Shown one piece after another: positions 1 through 7,119 of a DNA stretch of 64,000 nt (positions within the stretch are counted from its first letter, which is position 1; every line of letters begins with the position of its first letter). The DNA comes from AP-15 sp963701815. GTDB taxonomy: Bacteria > Pseudomonadota > Alphaproteobacteria > ATCC43930 > CGMCC-115725. The translations under genes and the position numbers were made by a program. Under the pieces are notes generated by a model. That model was not told where the DNA came from. It ran no database searches and worked only from the letters and a program-made list of their open reading frames with translations. The DNA is taken from assembly GCA_963701815.1 (NCBI GenBank), contig CAVPBN010000006.1:239007-303006 (forward strand), written 5' to 3'.

Positions 1-346
1 TTGATAATCATGACGTTCGTCGGGTCCGACCCGAGGCTGCCGGGGGATTTCTTCCCCGCGATCCGGGCCACGCCCACCCCGGGGCCGGGGAATTGCGGGG
101 AAAATCGGGTGAGGAGAAATTCCCTACCCGATGGGGATGACTTTCCACTCTGGACGGAGCGCGGCGCAGGACATAACTTCGAAATGCTCGAGGTAGAGCC
201 GCCGGATAACGACGATGGGTTCGAATCCCATGCTCAACGGGCTGCGCGGCAGGAGGTCGCCGTCAGGCGTTCTTCTGCCGCAGTAGCTCACCGGGGCGGT
301 CGTACGGGGAGGATCGAGCGCAAGCGGCGTCGGCCAGGCCGATGGG
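1..346. other. No supported gene; two tRNA-like fragments
   Basis: I see no convincing coding sequence here. Two pieces resemble parts of tRNAs. At 215-231 a perfect 5-bp stem ATGGG/CCCAT encloses the loop TTCGAAT, a canonical T-arm. It is preceded at 186-199 by GCTC...GAGC, a D-arm-like hairpin. At about 277-293 GCCGCAGTAGCTCA looks like the 5' part of a tRNA. No anticodon arm of proper length and no acceptor stem can be built around either piece. I therefore do not call a tRNA; they may be decayed remnants or chance. Confidence 0.3.
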
Positions 347-1366
347 TCAGCCCCGCGATCGCAGCGCCGGAAGGCCGACCGGCCCGCCGGTATCGAATTT
401 TTGACGCTGGATGCCGTATTTTCGCAGCAGCTTCGACAGATCGCTGCGATCCTTGCCCGCCAGGCGCGCGGCCAATGACACGTTGCCCCGCGATCTTTCC
501 AGCAGGGCCGTGATGTAGGATTGCTCGAAGGCGGCAACGGCGCGCGCCTTGGCCCGCTTGAAGCCGTCGTCGGCCGCGAACGCGGCCGCCTCGCCGCGGT
601 CGGACAGCGTGCCGATCGCCGATATGCGAACCACCAGGCTCGGCTCGAGCAGATAGTGCCTCAAGATCAGGTTCTCGAGTTCGCGCACATTGCCGGGCCA
701 GGCATGCGCGGTCAGCACCTCGACCGACATCGGATGCAACCGTTTCGCCGCTTCCTTGGATTCGCGATTGAGCCGGTCGACGACATGTTCGGCCAGCATC
801 ATCACGTCTCCGGGCCGCTCGCGCAGCGGCGGCAACGAGATCGCCAGCGCATTGAGGCGAAACAACAGATCGGAGCGGAACCCCCCGCTTCTGACCATCG
901 CACGCAGATCCGCGTTCGTCGCGCCGATCACCCGCACATCTGCGGCGACGACCGTTGTGCCGCCGACCGGCCGATAAACCTTGTCTTGCAGGAAACGAAG
1001 CAGCGCCACCTGCGCGCGGGGCGACATCGCCTCGATCTCGTCGAGGAGCAGCGTGCCGCCGCTCGCCTGGGCGATGATTCCGGGCCTCGCTTCGCGCGCA
1101 TCGGTGAACGCGCCGCGCGCATGGCCGAACAATTCGCTCTCGACCAGGGCATCCGGCAGCGCGCCGCAGTTGACGGGGATGAACGGGAACCGGCGCCGCG
1201 CGCCCAGATAATGGATGGCGCGCGCGGCCAGTTCCTTACCGGTGCCGGTTTCGCCCTCGATCAGGACCGTATGATCGCAATCCGCGAACCGCTCGATCAG
1301 CGCAAGCGCATCAAGGAACGGCGGCGATCGGCCGATCAGTTTCAAGCGAGCAAAGTCCACCATCAT
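347..1366 (-). CDS. Sigma-54 (RpoN) activator, AAA+ plus Fis-type HTH, no sensor domain
   Basis: Enhancer-binding activator that uses ATP hydrolysis to open sigma-54 promoters. The 339-residue protein starts almost directly with the AAA+ domain: Walker A GETGTGKE at 38-45, sensor-contact loop GAFTDA at 85-90, Walker B LLLDE near 106-110. A Fis-type helix-turn-helix ends the protein (about residues 295-325). There is no receiver, GAF or PAS domain in front, so it resembles PspF-like orphan activators whose activity is set by a partner protein. The usual loop is GAFTGA; the Gly-to-Asp change could alter sigma-54 contact. The start at ATG 1366 is supported by GGAGG just upstream. No obvious target gene or sigma-54 promoter was recognised nearby. 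Confidence 0.9.
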   Translation of the reverse strand: MMVDFARLKLIGRSPPFLDALALIERFADCDHTVLIEGETGTGKELAARAIHYLGARRRFPFIPVNCGALPDALVESELFGHARGAFTDAREARPGIIAQASGGTLLLDEIEAMSPRAQVALLRFLQDKVYRPVGGTTVVAADVRVIGATNADLRAMVRSGGFRSDLLFRLNALAISLPPLRERPGDVMMLAEHVVDRLNRESKEAAKRLHPMSVEVLTAHAWPGNVRELENLILRHYLLEPSLVVRISAIGTLSDRGEAAAFAADDGFKRAKARAVAAFEQSYITALLERSRGNVSLAARLAGKDRSDLSKLLRKYGIQRQKFDTGGPVGLPALRSRG

Positions 1367-1694
1367 GGACCTCCGTGCACCCTTCTGGGTGACCCTTGGT
1401 CAGGCGTTTGGCGAGGCGATGCCCGTGCGACGGGACGCCGGGCGTGACAAGGTTGAGCCGGAAGCGGCTCGAGGGTCGTGACGATATCAGTCGCAGCCGA
1501 ACGTCACGCTCAATTTTAACCATCCGCCGGCGGCCTGAGTGTGAAACCGATCTCACGCAAATCGGCCGAACGCGGCTTGCACGCGCTCAAATCGGCAAGT
1601 CTTCATCAAGAGCGAAGAGCTGGATCAAGAGCGAAGAGCTGGCCGCCGTCCTACTCGGCCGCGAGAAACCTGCTGATCGAGGACGAAGAGCCGG
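1367..1694. other. Intergenic region, no gene seen
   Basis: No coding sequence is supported. The stretch contains the leader of the sigma-54 activator gene and a perfect 19-bp tandem repeat at 1605-1642, listed separately. Confidence 0.5.
1605..1642. repeat. Perfect 19-bp tandem direct repeat (two copies)
   Basis: The 19-mer ATCAAGAGCGAAGAGCTGG occurs at 1605-1623 and again immediately at 1624-1642 with no mismatch. It is non-coding as far as I can tell. A unit that is not a multiple of three, with identical copies, suggests a recent slippage or duplication event. Confidence 0.9.
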
Positions 1695-1952
1695 TCAGTA
1701 GCCGCCACCATGCCACGCCATCGGGCCAGGCTCGGCGCAACGCCAGCCCGGCGAGCCGGGAGAAGCCGAGCAGTGCCGCTCCGACATGCATTGATCGAAG
1801 GCGGGACCGGCGGGCATCCCGACCAGCGCGGCTGCGTATTGCCGGCAGATCGCCTCGATCCCGGCTGAATAAGCAGCATCGGGGTCGGGTTGCCCGCCGG
1901 CGGCAACTGGTGCGAACGACAGGAACAGCGCGCCCCAAAGGATCGATCTCAC
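1695..1952 (-). CDS. Small exported Cys-containing protein, unknown function
   Basis: Putative 85-residue exported protein. Read from GTG 1952 it begins with a hydrophobic segment (ILWGALFLSFAPVAAG) that looks like a signal peptide with an Ala-x-Ala-type end, followed by a short soluble part with several Cys residues (FDQCMSERHC, WRC). The frame is open further up to ATG 2054, but the residues before 1952 do not look like protein, and the signal peptide argues for 1952. The ribosome site is weak. I recognise no family. Small cysteine-bearing periplasmic proteins of this kind are common in alphaproteobacteria, but no function can be given. Confidence 0.45.
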   Translation of the reverse strand: MRSILWGALFLSFAPVAAGGQPDPDAAYSAGIEAICRQYAAALVGMPAGPAFDQCMSERHCSASPGSPGWRCAEPGPMAWHGGGY

Positions 1953-2064
1953 GACGACCGCCGATGCGCTGCTGCGGCCGGAGTTGCGCGGGCCTTCTAG
2001 GGCGGCAGGAGGGTGGCCGGCGCGCGTCTCGCCATCGGTAAGGTCAAGCGTCATAATTCCCGAT

Positions 2065-2211
2065 ATGGGAACGCTGCTCCGATATCGGGCGGTCGCCGTC
2101 CTCCTTATTCTGCTGGCGGCGGCGGCATGTGCTCCGATAGGGCCCCCTCGCCTACCCTATCCGCAGCCTGACGACGATCACCCGCACGACGACGGAGACG
2201 GCAGCATGTAA
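2065..2211 (+). CDS. Small lipoprotein, 48 aa, unknown function
   Basis: Very short putative lipoprotein. After ATG 2065 comes a positively charged start (TLLRYR), a hydrophobic run, and a lipobox LAAAAC, so the mature protein would be anchored by its lipidated Cys. The remainder is short, Pro-rich and then strongly acidic with His residues (DDDHPHDDGDG), which could bind divalent metal; that is inference only. The frame is open upstream to 1984, but that part does not look like a leader. It is divergent from the exported protein at 1695-1952. Confidence 0.5.
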   Translation: MGTLLRYRAVAVLLILLAAAACAPIGPPRLPYPQPDDDHPHDDGDGSM

Positions 2212-2342
2212 TCGAGCAACCGCACCGCCCGGTCATAAGCGACCGGATTAGACAATTTCCTGAATTACGATTTTGTCAAAGCCTGGCCAAGAATAAATCC
2301 ACGAATCACCGGCGTGGATGCCCTGTCGCTGGATCAAAGTCG

Positions 2343-2633
2343 TCAATTGTCTTTGGGCACCGCGTCCTCGACCGCTGTTTCGATGTGCGATATCAGGCCT
2401 TCGGCCATTTTCTTAATTGGCGCCGGCGCCACAGCTACCCCTACGGCCAGAATAAAAATCAGTGCGGTCAACCCGTAAACGAACTCTGTGAGCACACCGG
2501 TCGCGCCAAAGATCAGCGGGATCAGCATACCGACTGCCGCGGTCTTCCATTGACCAGTCAAATATAAAAGGGCAACGAACATGACGATTGAAATGATCAA
2601 GGGTTTGGCAAATCTGAATGCCAGGTCTCGCAA
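2343..2633 (-). CDS. Small inner-membrane protein, 96 aa, unknown function
   Basis: Predicted integral membrane protein of 96 residues with three hydrophobic stretches (about 12-25, 33-48 and 52-72) and a charged, acidic C-terminal tail. The start is TTG at 2633, chosen because AAGGGAG lies nine bases upstream and the only nearby ATG is followed directly by a stop. The 5' leader contains a GC-rich hairpin at 2652-2672. No family was recognised. It stands alone, with no operon partner in the same direction within 300 bases. Confidence 0.65.
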   Translation of the reverse strand: MRDLAFRFAKPLIISIVMFVALLYLTGQWKTAAVGMLIPLIFGATGVLTEFVYGLTALIFILAVGVAVAPAPIKKMAEGLISHIETAVEDAVPKDN

Positions 2634-2998
2634 CGCTTACATCTCCCTTACGACGGCCTTCGGCCGGCCGTCTATTTGTCACGCCTAAAAGACCGGCGCG
2701 TCAGAACGATACTCCTGGTTCGTATCATGTGACAATTTAATTGCGATCCAACGTTTGTTGTCGAAAGGACCTGACCGACCTGACGTGTCGGTCAGGTAGT
2801 TCGCCGAACAACCGAGAGCGGCGGTCGGCCTCGCGATCAAAGCCATCGCCGTCGCCGGGTAGGCGGTGTCGCGATGCCGTTTATCCTCGGACGACGAGAA
2901 ATACGGTTTGACCGTTGCACTCCGCTGCGCCGTTGATAGGTTAGCGTCGCTGCCGGGCCGTCGGGGCCGGGCGGCGGCGAACACGGAAGGGGTTTTCG
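2634..2998. other. Intergenic region with two hairpins, no gene
   Basis: No gene is supported in this divergent intergenic stretch. It holds a hairpin GACGGCC-N7-GGCCGTC at 2652-2672 in the leader of the membrane-protein gene, and a perfect 10-bp inverted repeat at 2769-2797 listed separately. The promoter of the cupin gene at 2999 should lie in its right half. Confidence 0.5.
2769..2797. repeat. Perfect 10-bp inverted repeat
   Basis: ACCTGACCGA at 2769-2778 is repeated as its exact complement TCGGTCAGGT at 2788-2797, with nine bases between. It sits 200 bases before the cupin gene and has no T-run after it. It could be an operator for a dimeric regulator or a hairpin; no regulator gene is adjacent. 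Confidence 0.75.
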
Positions 2999-3502
2999 AT
3001 GAGTCACGATCTGCAGCAATTCGCGGCGGAATGCCACCGCATCCTTGCGGCCGATCCGGGCGTCGAGGGGCGCAAGCAGGTATGCGCGCTGGTGCGCGAG
3101 GTGTTGAGGGATGAGGAATTCATCACCACCCACCTCGGCGACGAGGTCCCCGACCGCAAAGTGCTGTACGAGGATCCGGAACTCGGCTTCTGCATCCTCG
3201 CCCACGTCAACCACGGCGCGAAGGGCAGCAACCCGCACGATCACGGTCCGTCCTGGGCGATCTACGGTCAGGCGCGCGGCGAAACGATCATGACCGATTA
3301 CGAGCCGGTGGCCCGCCCCGGCGAGGGCCAGCCGGGCAAGGCGCGTCCAATCAGGGACTACCGGCTGACCCCCGGCATGGCCTATCTCTACAACGAAGGC
3401 GATCTGCATTCGCCGCGACGCGAGGGCGCCACCCGGCTGATCCGCATCGAAGGCAAGAACATGGAAAAGATCCGCCGCTTCCCCTACGAGCGCGTCGCCT
3501 GA
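2999..3502 (+). CDS. Cupin-fold putative metal-dependent enzyme
   Basis: Cytosolic double-stranded beta-helix protein of 167 residues, related to the cysteine-dioxygenase-like cupins. The first cupin motif is seen as NHGAKGSNPHDHG, with possible metal ligands His72, His80 and His82, and a later His in LHSPRRE as the likely fourth ligand. Such proteins usually bind Fe or another divalent metal and oxidise or bind small thiols or acids, but the substrate is not readable here. The start ATG 2999 follows a GGAAGGGG ribosome site. It is a single gene, convergent with the cyclase remnants at 3.6 kb. Confidence 0.8.
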   Translation: MSHDLQQFAAECHRILAADPGVEGRKQVCALVREVLRDEEFITTHLGDEVPDRKVLYEDPELGFCILAHVNHGAKGSNPHDHGPSWAIYGQARGETIMTDYEPVARPGEGQPGKARPIRDYRLTPGMAYLYNEGDLHSPRREGATRLIRIEGKNMEKIRRFPYERVA

Positions 3503-3580
3503 TCCGCAAGGCTGCGAACAGCCGCCCCTGCCGGACGCGCCGCGGCAGGGACGGCCGCGCCGGCGATTTCGGCGCCGGCA

Positions 3581-3986
3581 TCCGGTCAGGGGATCTCGTA
3601 GACCGCCATCTCGTCCGCGATGCCGCGCAGCGCGCGGTTTTGCGACACCGGTCTGAGCCCGTTGCTCTGGAGCAGGGTCAAGGCCTGCGGATGGCTGACC
3701 ACGGGTCCGGTCGCCAGGATCGAGCGCGAATCGGCGAGCGCCTGGACCCGCGCCGCGATGTTGACGGTCTGGCCGAAATAGTCCTGCCGGTCGTTCAGCA
3801 CGACCGCGAGGCACGGCCCCTCGTGGATGCCGATCTTGAGCAGCAGATCCTCGCCCTGACGCTCGCCGTTCAGGCGGCTCATCGCCTCGCGCATGCGCAA
3901 TGCCGCGGCGACGGCGCGATCGGGCGTCGGAAACGTCGCCATCACCGCATCGCCGATGGTCTTGACGACGGCGCCGGCCTCGGCCG
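3581..3986. repeat. Direct repeat copy A (cyclase C-terminal region)
   Basis: About 406 bp that closely match 4222-4631 in the same orientation. Both copies begin with TCCGGTCAGGGGATCTCG and end at GGCCTCGGCCG, after which the sequences diverge abruptly. Copy A keeps one open frame. Copy B is four bases longer through three small insertions. Confidence 0.9.
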
Positions 3987-3987
3987 G
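3586..3987 (-). pseudogene. Truncated second copy of adenylate cyclase catalytic domain
   Basis: Only the last 130 or so residues of a class III nucleotide cyclase remain. The piece starts abruptly inside the catalytic domain at AEAGAVVKTIGDAVMATF and continues in one clean frame through DDxF-type and NIAARVQ motifs to the normal end EMAVYEIP. The first metal-binding segment (FTDLKG) is missing, so it cannot be an active cyclase alone. It follows the main cyclase copy after a 235-base linker that matches nothing I know. It most likely derives from a tandem duplication, or from a second cyclase whose 5' part was deleted. Confidence 0.8.
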
Positions 3988-4175
3988 GGGGGATCTCGGC
4001 GTGCGAGAGTGTAGGGGGTGAAGAAGCGGAGCGGCTGGGTGATGAAACCTCAGGAGTTGACTTGCGGCGTGAGCGCGCATTCTTTGGATGTTCATCGGGA
4101 CTTGGGGCTGCAGTTGATCGGTGTCGCAACCACAGCTTTCCAGTCCGCCGGATGAACAACTTGATAGCTGAAAGA

Positions 4176-4203
4176 GGGGAGGCGGGGGGGCGGGGAGAGG
4201 GGG
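4176..4203 (+). other. G-quadruplex-type motif in a purine tract
   Basis: Four G-runs of four or more bases (4176-4179, 4184-4190, 4192-4195 and 4199-4203) with loops of one to four bases sit in the linker between the two cyclase copies, followed by a seven-A run. This fits the usual G4 pattern and is also a place where polymerases and assemblers slip. Confidence 0.7.
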
Positions 4204-4221
4204 AGAAAAAAAGCGCAGGCG

Positions 4222-4631
4222 TCCGGTCAGGGGATCTCGTAGACCGCCATCTCGTCGGCGATGCCGCGCAGCGCGCGGCTTTGCGGCACCGGCTCTGAGC
4301 CCGCTGCTCTTGAGCAGGGTCGAGGCCTGCGGATGGCTCGACGACGGGTCCGGTCGCCAGGATCGCGCGCGAATCGGCGAGCCCCTGCACCCGCGCGGCG
4401 ATGTTGACGGTCTGGCCGAAATAGTCCTGCCGGTCGTTGAGCACGACGGCGAGGCACGGCCCCTCGTGGATGCCGATCTTGAGCAGCAGATCGTCGCGCC
4501 GTGCCGCTCGCCGTTCAGGCGGCGCATCGCCTCGCGCATGCGCAGCGCCGCGGCGACCGCCCGGTCGGGCGTCGGAAAGGTCGCCATCACCGCATCGCCG
4601 ATGGTCTTGACGACGGCGCCGGCCTCGGCCG
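4222..4631. repeat. Direct repeat copy B (cyclase C-terminal region)
   Basis: Partner of 3581-3986. Relative to copy A it has one extra base near 4298, one near 4337 and two near 4500, each of which breaks the reading frame. Confidence 0.9.
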
Positions 4632-5640
4632 CGACGATCTCGTTGAGGACCTGGAAATGCGCCCGCACCAGGTCGAAAGCGGCCAGATCGCCAACCCGCT
4701 CGTAGAGTTCGGTCGAGCCCTTTGAGGTCGGTGAACAGAAAGGTCAGACTGGTGATCTTGAGCCGCTGGTCGGCATCGATCGTGTTGGTGCCGTATAGGT
4801 CGCGAAACACCTGGTTGGTCAGCAGCCGCTTGGCGGTCAGAAACGGCCGCCGCCGGCCCAGCAGCTGGTGCAGCTTGTCGCCCGCCAACCACAGACCCGG
4901 GCAGGACACGGCGTATCGGTATGGTTCTCCAGCGACAGACGCAGCGGTCCCGGGCGCAGCTCCACGGTACCGGTCGGCGCGCGCAGCTTGTCGAAGACGA
5001 GCGAAGGTTCTGTCGCTCGCGGGTCGGTTCGCCCTTGACGTCGAAAAACTGGGTCCCGTGCGTCACCGGGTCGATCAGGATCACGAATTCCGCCGGCAAT
5101 TGCAGCGACAGCAGCGCCTTTCCGCCCGGCGGCAACTCGATCGATTCGAGGAGGATATCCTGGAGCAGTTCCTCGAAATTATCCGGGACATCGATGCCCG
5201 AGCCCCAGAACACCTGACGGAAATACTCGCTGAACGGCAATTCGTCCGGGTCGTGCGCCGCGATCCGGCGCACCCTGCGACTGACCGTGAACGTCACTTC
5301 GACGATCTCGTCGAGGGTCGGCGCGTAACCGGCCGCACACCAGGCACAGGCGTATTCGTCCTTGTCGACGCTCTTCAGCGTGGCGCTGCTGTCGAGCACG
5401 CCGCCGCAGCCCGGGCACAGCACGTTCCACGCCAATTCGAAAATGCCGAGCCGCGCCGCATGCAGAAAAGCGGCAATTGCCCGCTCCTGATCGAGCCCGG
5501 TCTTCCCGGCAAAATCCAGCACGTTGATCCGGCACAGGGCACGGTCCGGAGCATCCCGAACCAGCGCCTCGATCGCCTCGGCACGCATCGGGATCGGCGG
5601 ATTGCCGCAGAACCGCAAACAGACTTTTGGCTTCGCTCAT
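4227..5640 (-). pseudogene. Class III adenylate/guanylate cyclase (DUF5939 type), multiply frameshifted
   Basis: Would make a cyclic nucleotide from ATP or GTP in the cytosol. Pieces in three frames line up as one protein. It starts MSEAKSLFAVLRQ (ATG 5640, AAGGTGG upstream), then a DUF5939-like N-terminal part with a zinc-ribbon-like motif (CPGCGG ... CAWCAAG), then GLWLAGDKLHQLL, the catalytic FTDLKG, KTIGDAVMATF and NIAARVQ segments, and the end EMAVYEIP. Frame changes are visible near 5600, 5019, 4885, 4727, 4500, 4337 and 4298. Several are one-base changes in short homopolymers (AAA for AA, GGG for GG). This is either true decay or uncorrected sequencing indels. A truncated duplicate follows at 3586. 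Confidence 0.85.
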
Positions 5641-5965
5641 CGTCCAGGCCCACCTTGTCCTATGCTGCAAGGCAAGCCGCCGCATCGGTCCGACCCGGCA
5701 TCGGCCTGCCCGCAAATCGCCGCTCAGATGTGGGGGCTCGAGGCGCTGCGGCCAAATCTCGGCGACCGCCGTCGAGCCAAAAGGCAACCAGCGGGGGAAG
5801 CAGGCGACGTCCCGATCATACGATTATCGGCGGCCCCGTCACAAATCCTCCACAGGCTTGTGTTGGCGTGGGTTGTGCCCGGCGCCGAAAGGCTCGGCGA
5901 CGGACCGTCCGTGGTGACTTCGCGCCTGTATTCACGCCGGCGAAGGAATGAAAGGTCGTTCCGGA
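5641..5965. other. Intergenic region between divergent genes, no gene
   Basis: Leader and promoter space between the cyclase (minus) and the patatin remnant (plus). I see no coding sequence, repeat or RNA in it. Confidence 0.5.
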
Positions 5966-6219
5966 ATGCGCAGCAGCCGACCGTCGAAGCGCAAGACGCA
6001 CATCTTGGCCGAGCGCCCGCCTTTCGAACGCATTGCCCTGCTGTTGCAGGGCGGCGGCGCGCTCGGCGCCTATCAGGGCGGGGTATACCAGGCATTGGCC
6101 GAGGCCGGCCTCCATCCCGACTGGGTCGCGGGGATATCGTGGTCGGGGCCAGCCATTACGTCACCGATCTGACGCTCGGCCTCGGCGAGGTCGTGTACGA
6201 CTATTTGAAAGACGCCTGA
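5966..6219 (+). pseudogene. Patatin-like phospholipase N-terminus joined to acetoacetate decarboxylase C-terminus
   Basis: The first about 55 residues are the start of a DUF3734-type patatin phospholipase: LLLQGGGALGAYQGG is the oxyanion-hole loop, and HPDWVAGIS leads to where GxSxG should follow. At about 6138 the sequence changes. In another frame it reads VVGASHYVTDLTLGLGEVVY, ending DYLKDA, which resembles the C-terminus of acetoacetate decarboxylase. The junction lies at GATATCG, which fits both genes, so a deletion between two neighbouring genes is likely. Patatin, acetoacetate decarboxylase and hydroxybutyrate dehydrogenase genes are often clustered in alphaproteobacteria. Neither enzyme can work here. 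The decarboxylase assignment rests on about 28 residues and is moderate. Confidence 0.65.
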
Positions 6220-6243
6220 ACCCTTCGGCAAAGGAACCGCGGA

Positions 6244-7026
6244 ATGTCCCGTTTCGATGGAAAGGTGGCGATCGTCACCGGTGCGGCGAGCGGCATCGGC
6301 CGGGAGATCGCGTTGCGCTTTGCCGCCGAGGGCGGCATTCCGGTGATCGCCGATCTGGACCTCGACACGGCGCAGGCGACAGCGCAGGAGATCAAACGAA
6401 ACGCCTCGGACGCCTTTGCCGTGGCGATGAATGTCGCCGACGAGACGGCGGTCGAGCAGGGCGTCGCCGACACGATGGCGAAATACGGACGGATCGACGT
6501 GCTGGTCAGCAATGCCGGCATCCAGATCGTCAAGCCGGTCGTCGACTTCCCGTTCGCCGATTGGAAGCGGCTGCTGGCGATCCACCTGGACGGCGCGTTT
6601 CTGACGACCAGGGCCTGCCTCAAGCACATGTACCAGGCGAAATCGGGCAGCATCGTCTATATGGGCTCGGTGCATTCCAAGGAGGCCTCGGTGCTGAAGG
6701 CGCCCTACGTCACCGCCAAGCATGGTCTGATCGGGCTGTGCAAGGTCGTGGCCAAGGAAGGCGCCGAGCACAATGTGCGGGCCAACGTCGTCTGCCCCGG
6801 CTTTGTCCGCACCCCGCTCGTCGACAAGCAGATCCCCGAACAGGCGCACGAACTCGGCATCTCCGAGGACGAGGTGATCAAGCACGTCATGCTGAAGGAC
6901 ACCGTCGACGGCGAGTTCACCACGACCGGGGACGTGGCCGAAGCGGTGCTGTTTCTGGCCGGGTTCAAAAGCAACGCGCTGACCGGCCAGTCGCTGGTCG
7001 TCAGCCATGGCTGGTTCATGCAATAG
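6244..7026 (+). CDS. D-3-hydroxybutyrate dehydrogenase (SDR family)
   Basis: Cytosolic NAD-dependent oxidoreductase converting 3-hydroxybutyrate to acetoacetate, used in polyhydroxybutyrate and ketone-body breakdown. The 260-residue protein shows TGAASGIG (cofactor loop, about 12-19), SNAGI, a catalytic Ser in GSVHS and the Tyr-x3-Lys pair in PYVTAKHG. The C-terminal sequence ending GWFMQ is typical of this subgroup. It starts 24 bases after the patatin/decarboxylase remnant, which supports the substrate assignment through the usual gene cluster. If the decarboxylase is truly lost, acetoacetate must go to a CoA-transferase or thiolase route instead. Confidence 0.9.
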   Translation: MSRFDGKVAIVTGAASGIGREIALRFAAEGGIPVIADLDLDTAQATAQEIKRNASDAFAVAMNVADETAVEQGVADTMAKYGRIDVLVSNAGIQIVKPVVDFPFADWKRLLAIHLDGAFLTTRACLKHMYQAKSGSIVYMGSVHSKEASVLKAPYVTAKHGLIGLCKVVAKEGAEHNVRANVVCPGFVRTPLVDKQIPEQAHELGISEDEVIKHVMLKDTVDGEFTTTGDVAEAVLFLAGFKSNALTGQSLVVSHGWFMQ

Positions 7027-7119
7027 ACCGGCGCCGGCAGCGTTCCGCCGCGTCTCGGCAAAAGCCCTGACCGGGCGCGCGCCGGGTGGAATAGGCTGAT
7101 CGACCCGGGAAGGATGGCG

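Noticed and set aside
186..238. Complete tRNA gene
   Set aside because: The T-arm is perfect but the distance to the D-arm-like hairpin is too short for an anticodon arm, and the ends cannot pair as an acceptor stem.
1..513. Open frame on the plus strand across the first 513 bases
   Set aside because: It has no domain, lacks a ribosome site and overlaps the end of the clear sigma-54 activator gene on the other strand.
2837..4909. 690-codon open frame on the minus strand
   Set aside because: It is only one of three frames through the broken cyclase and runs on antisense to the cupin gene; only the pieces matching the cyclase are meaningful.
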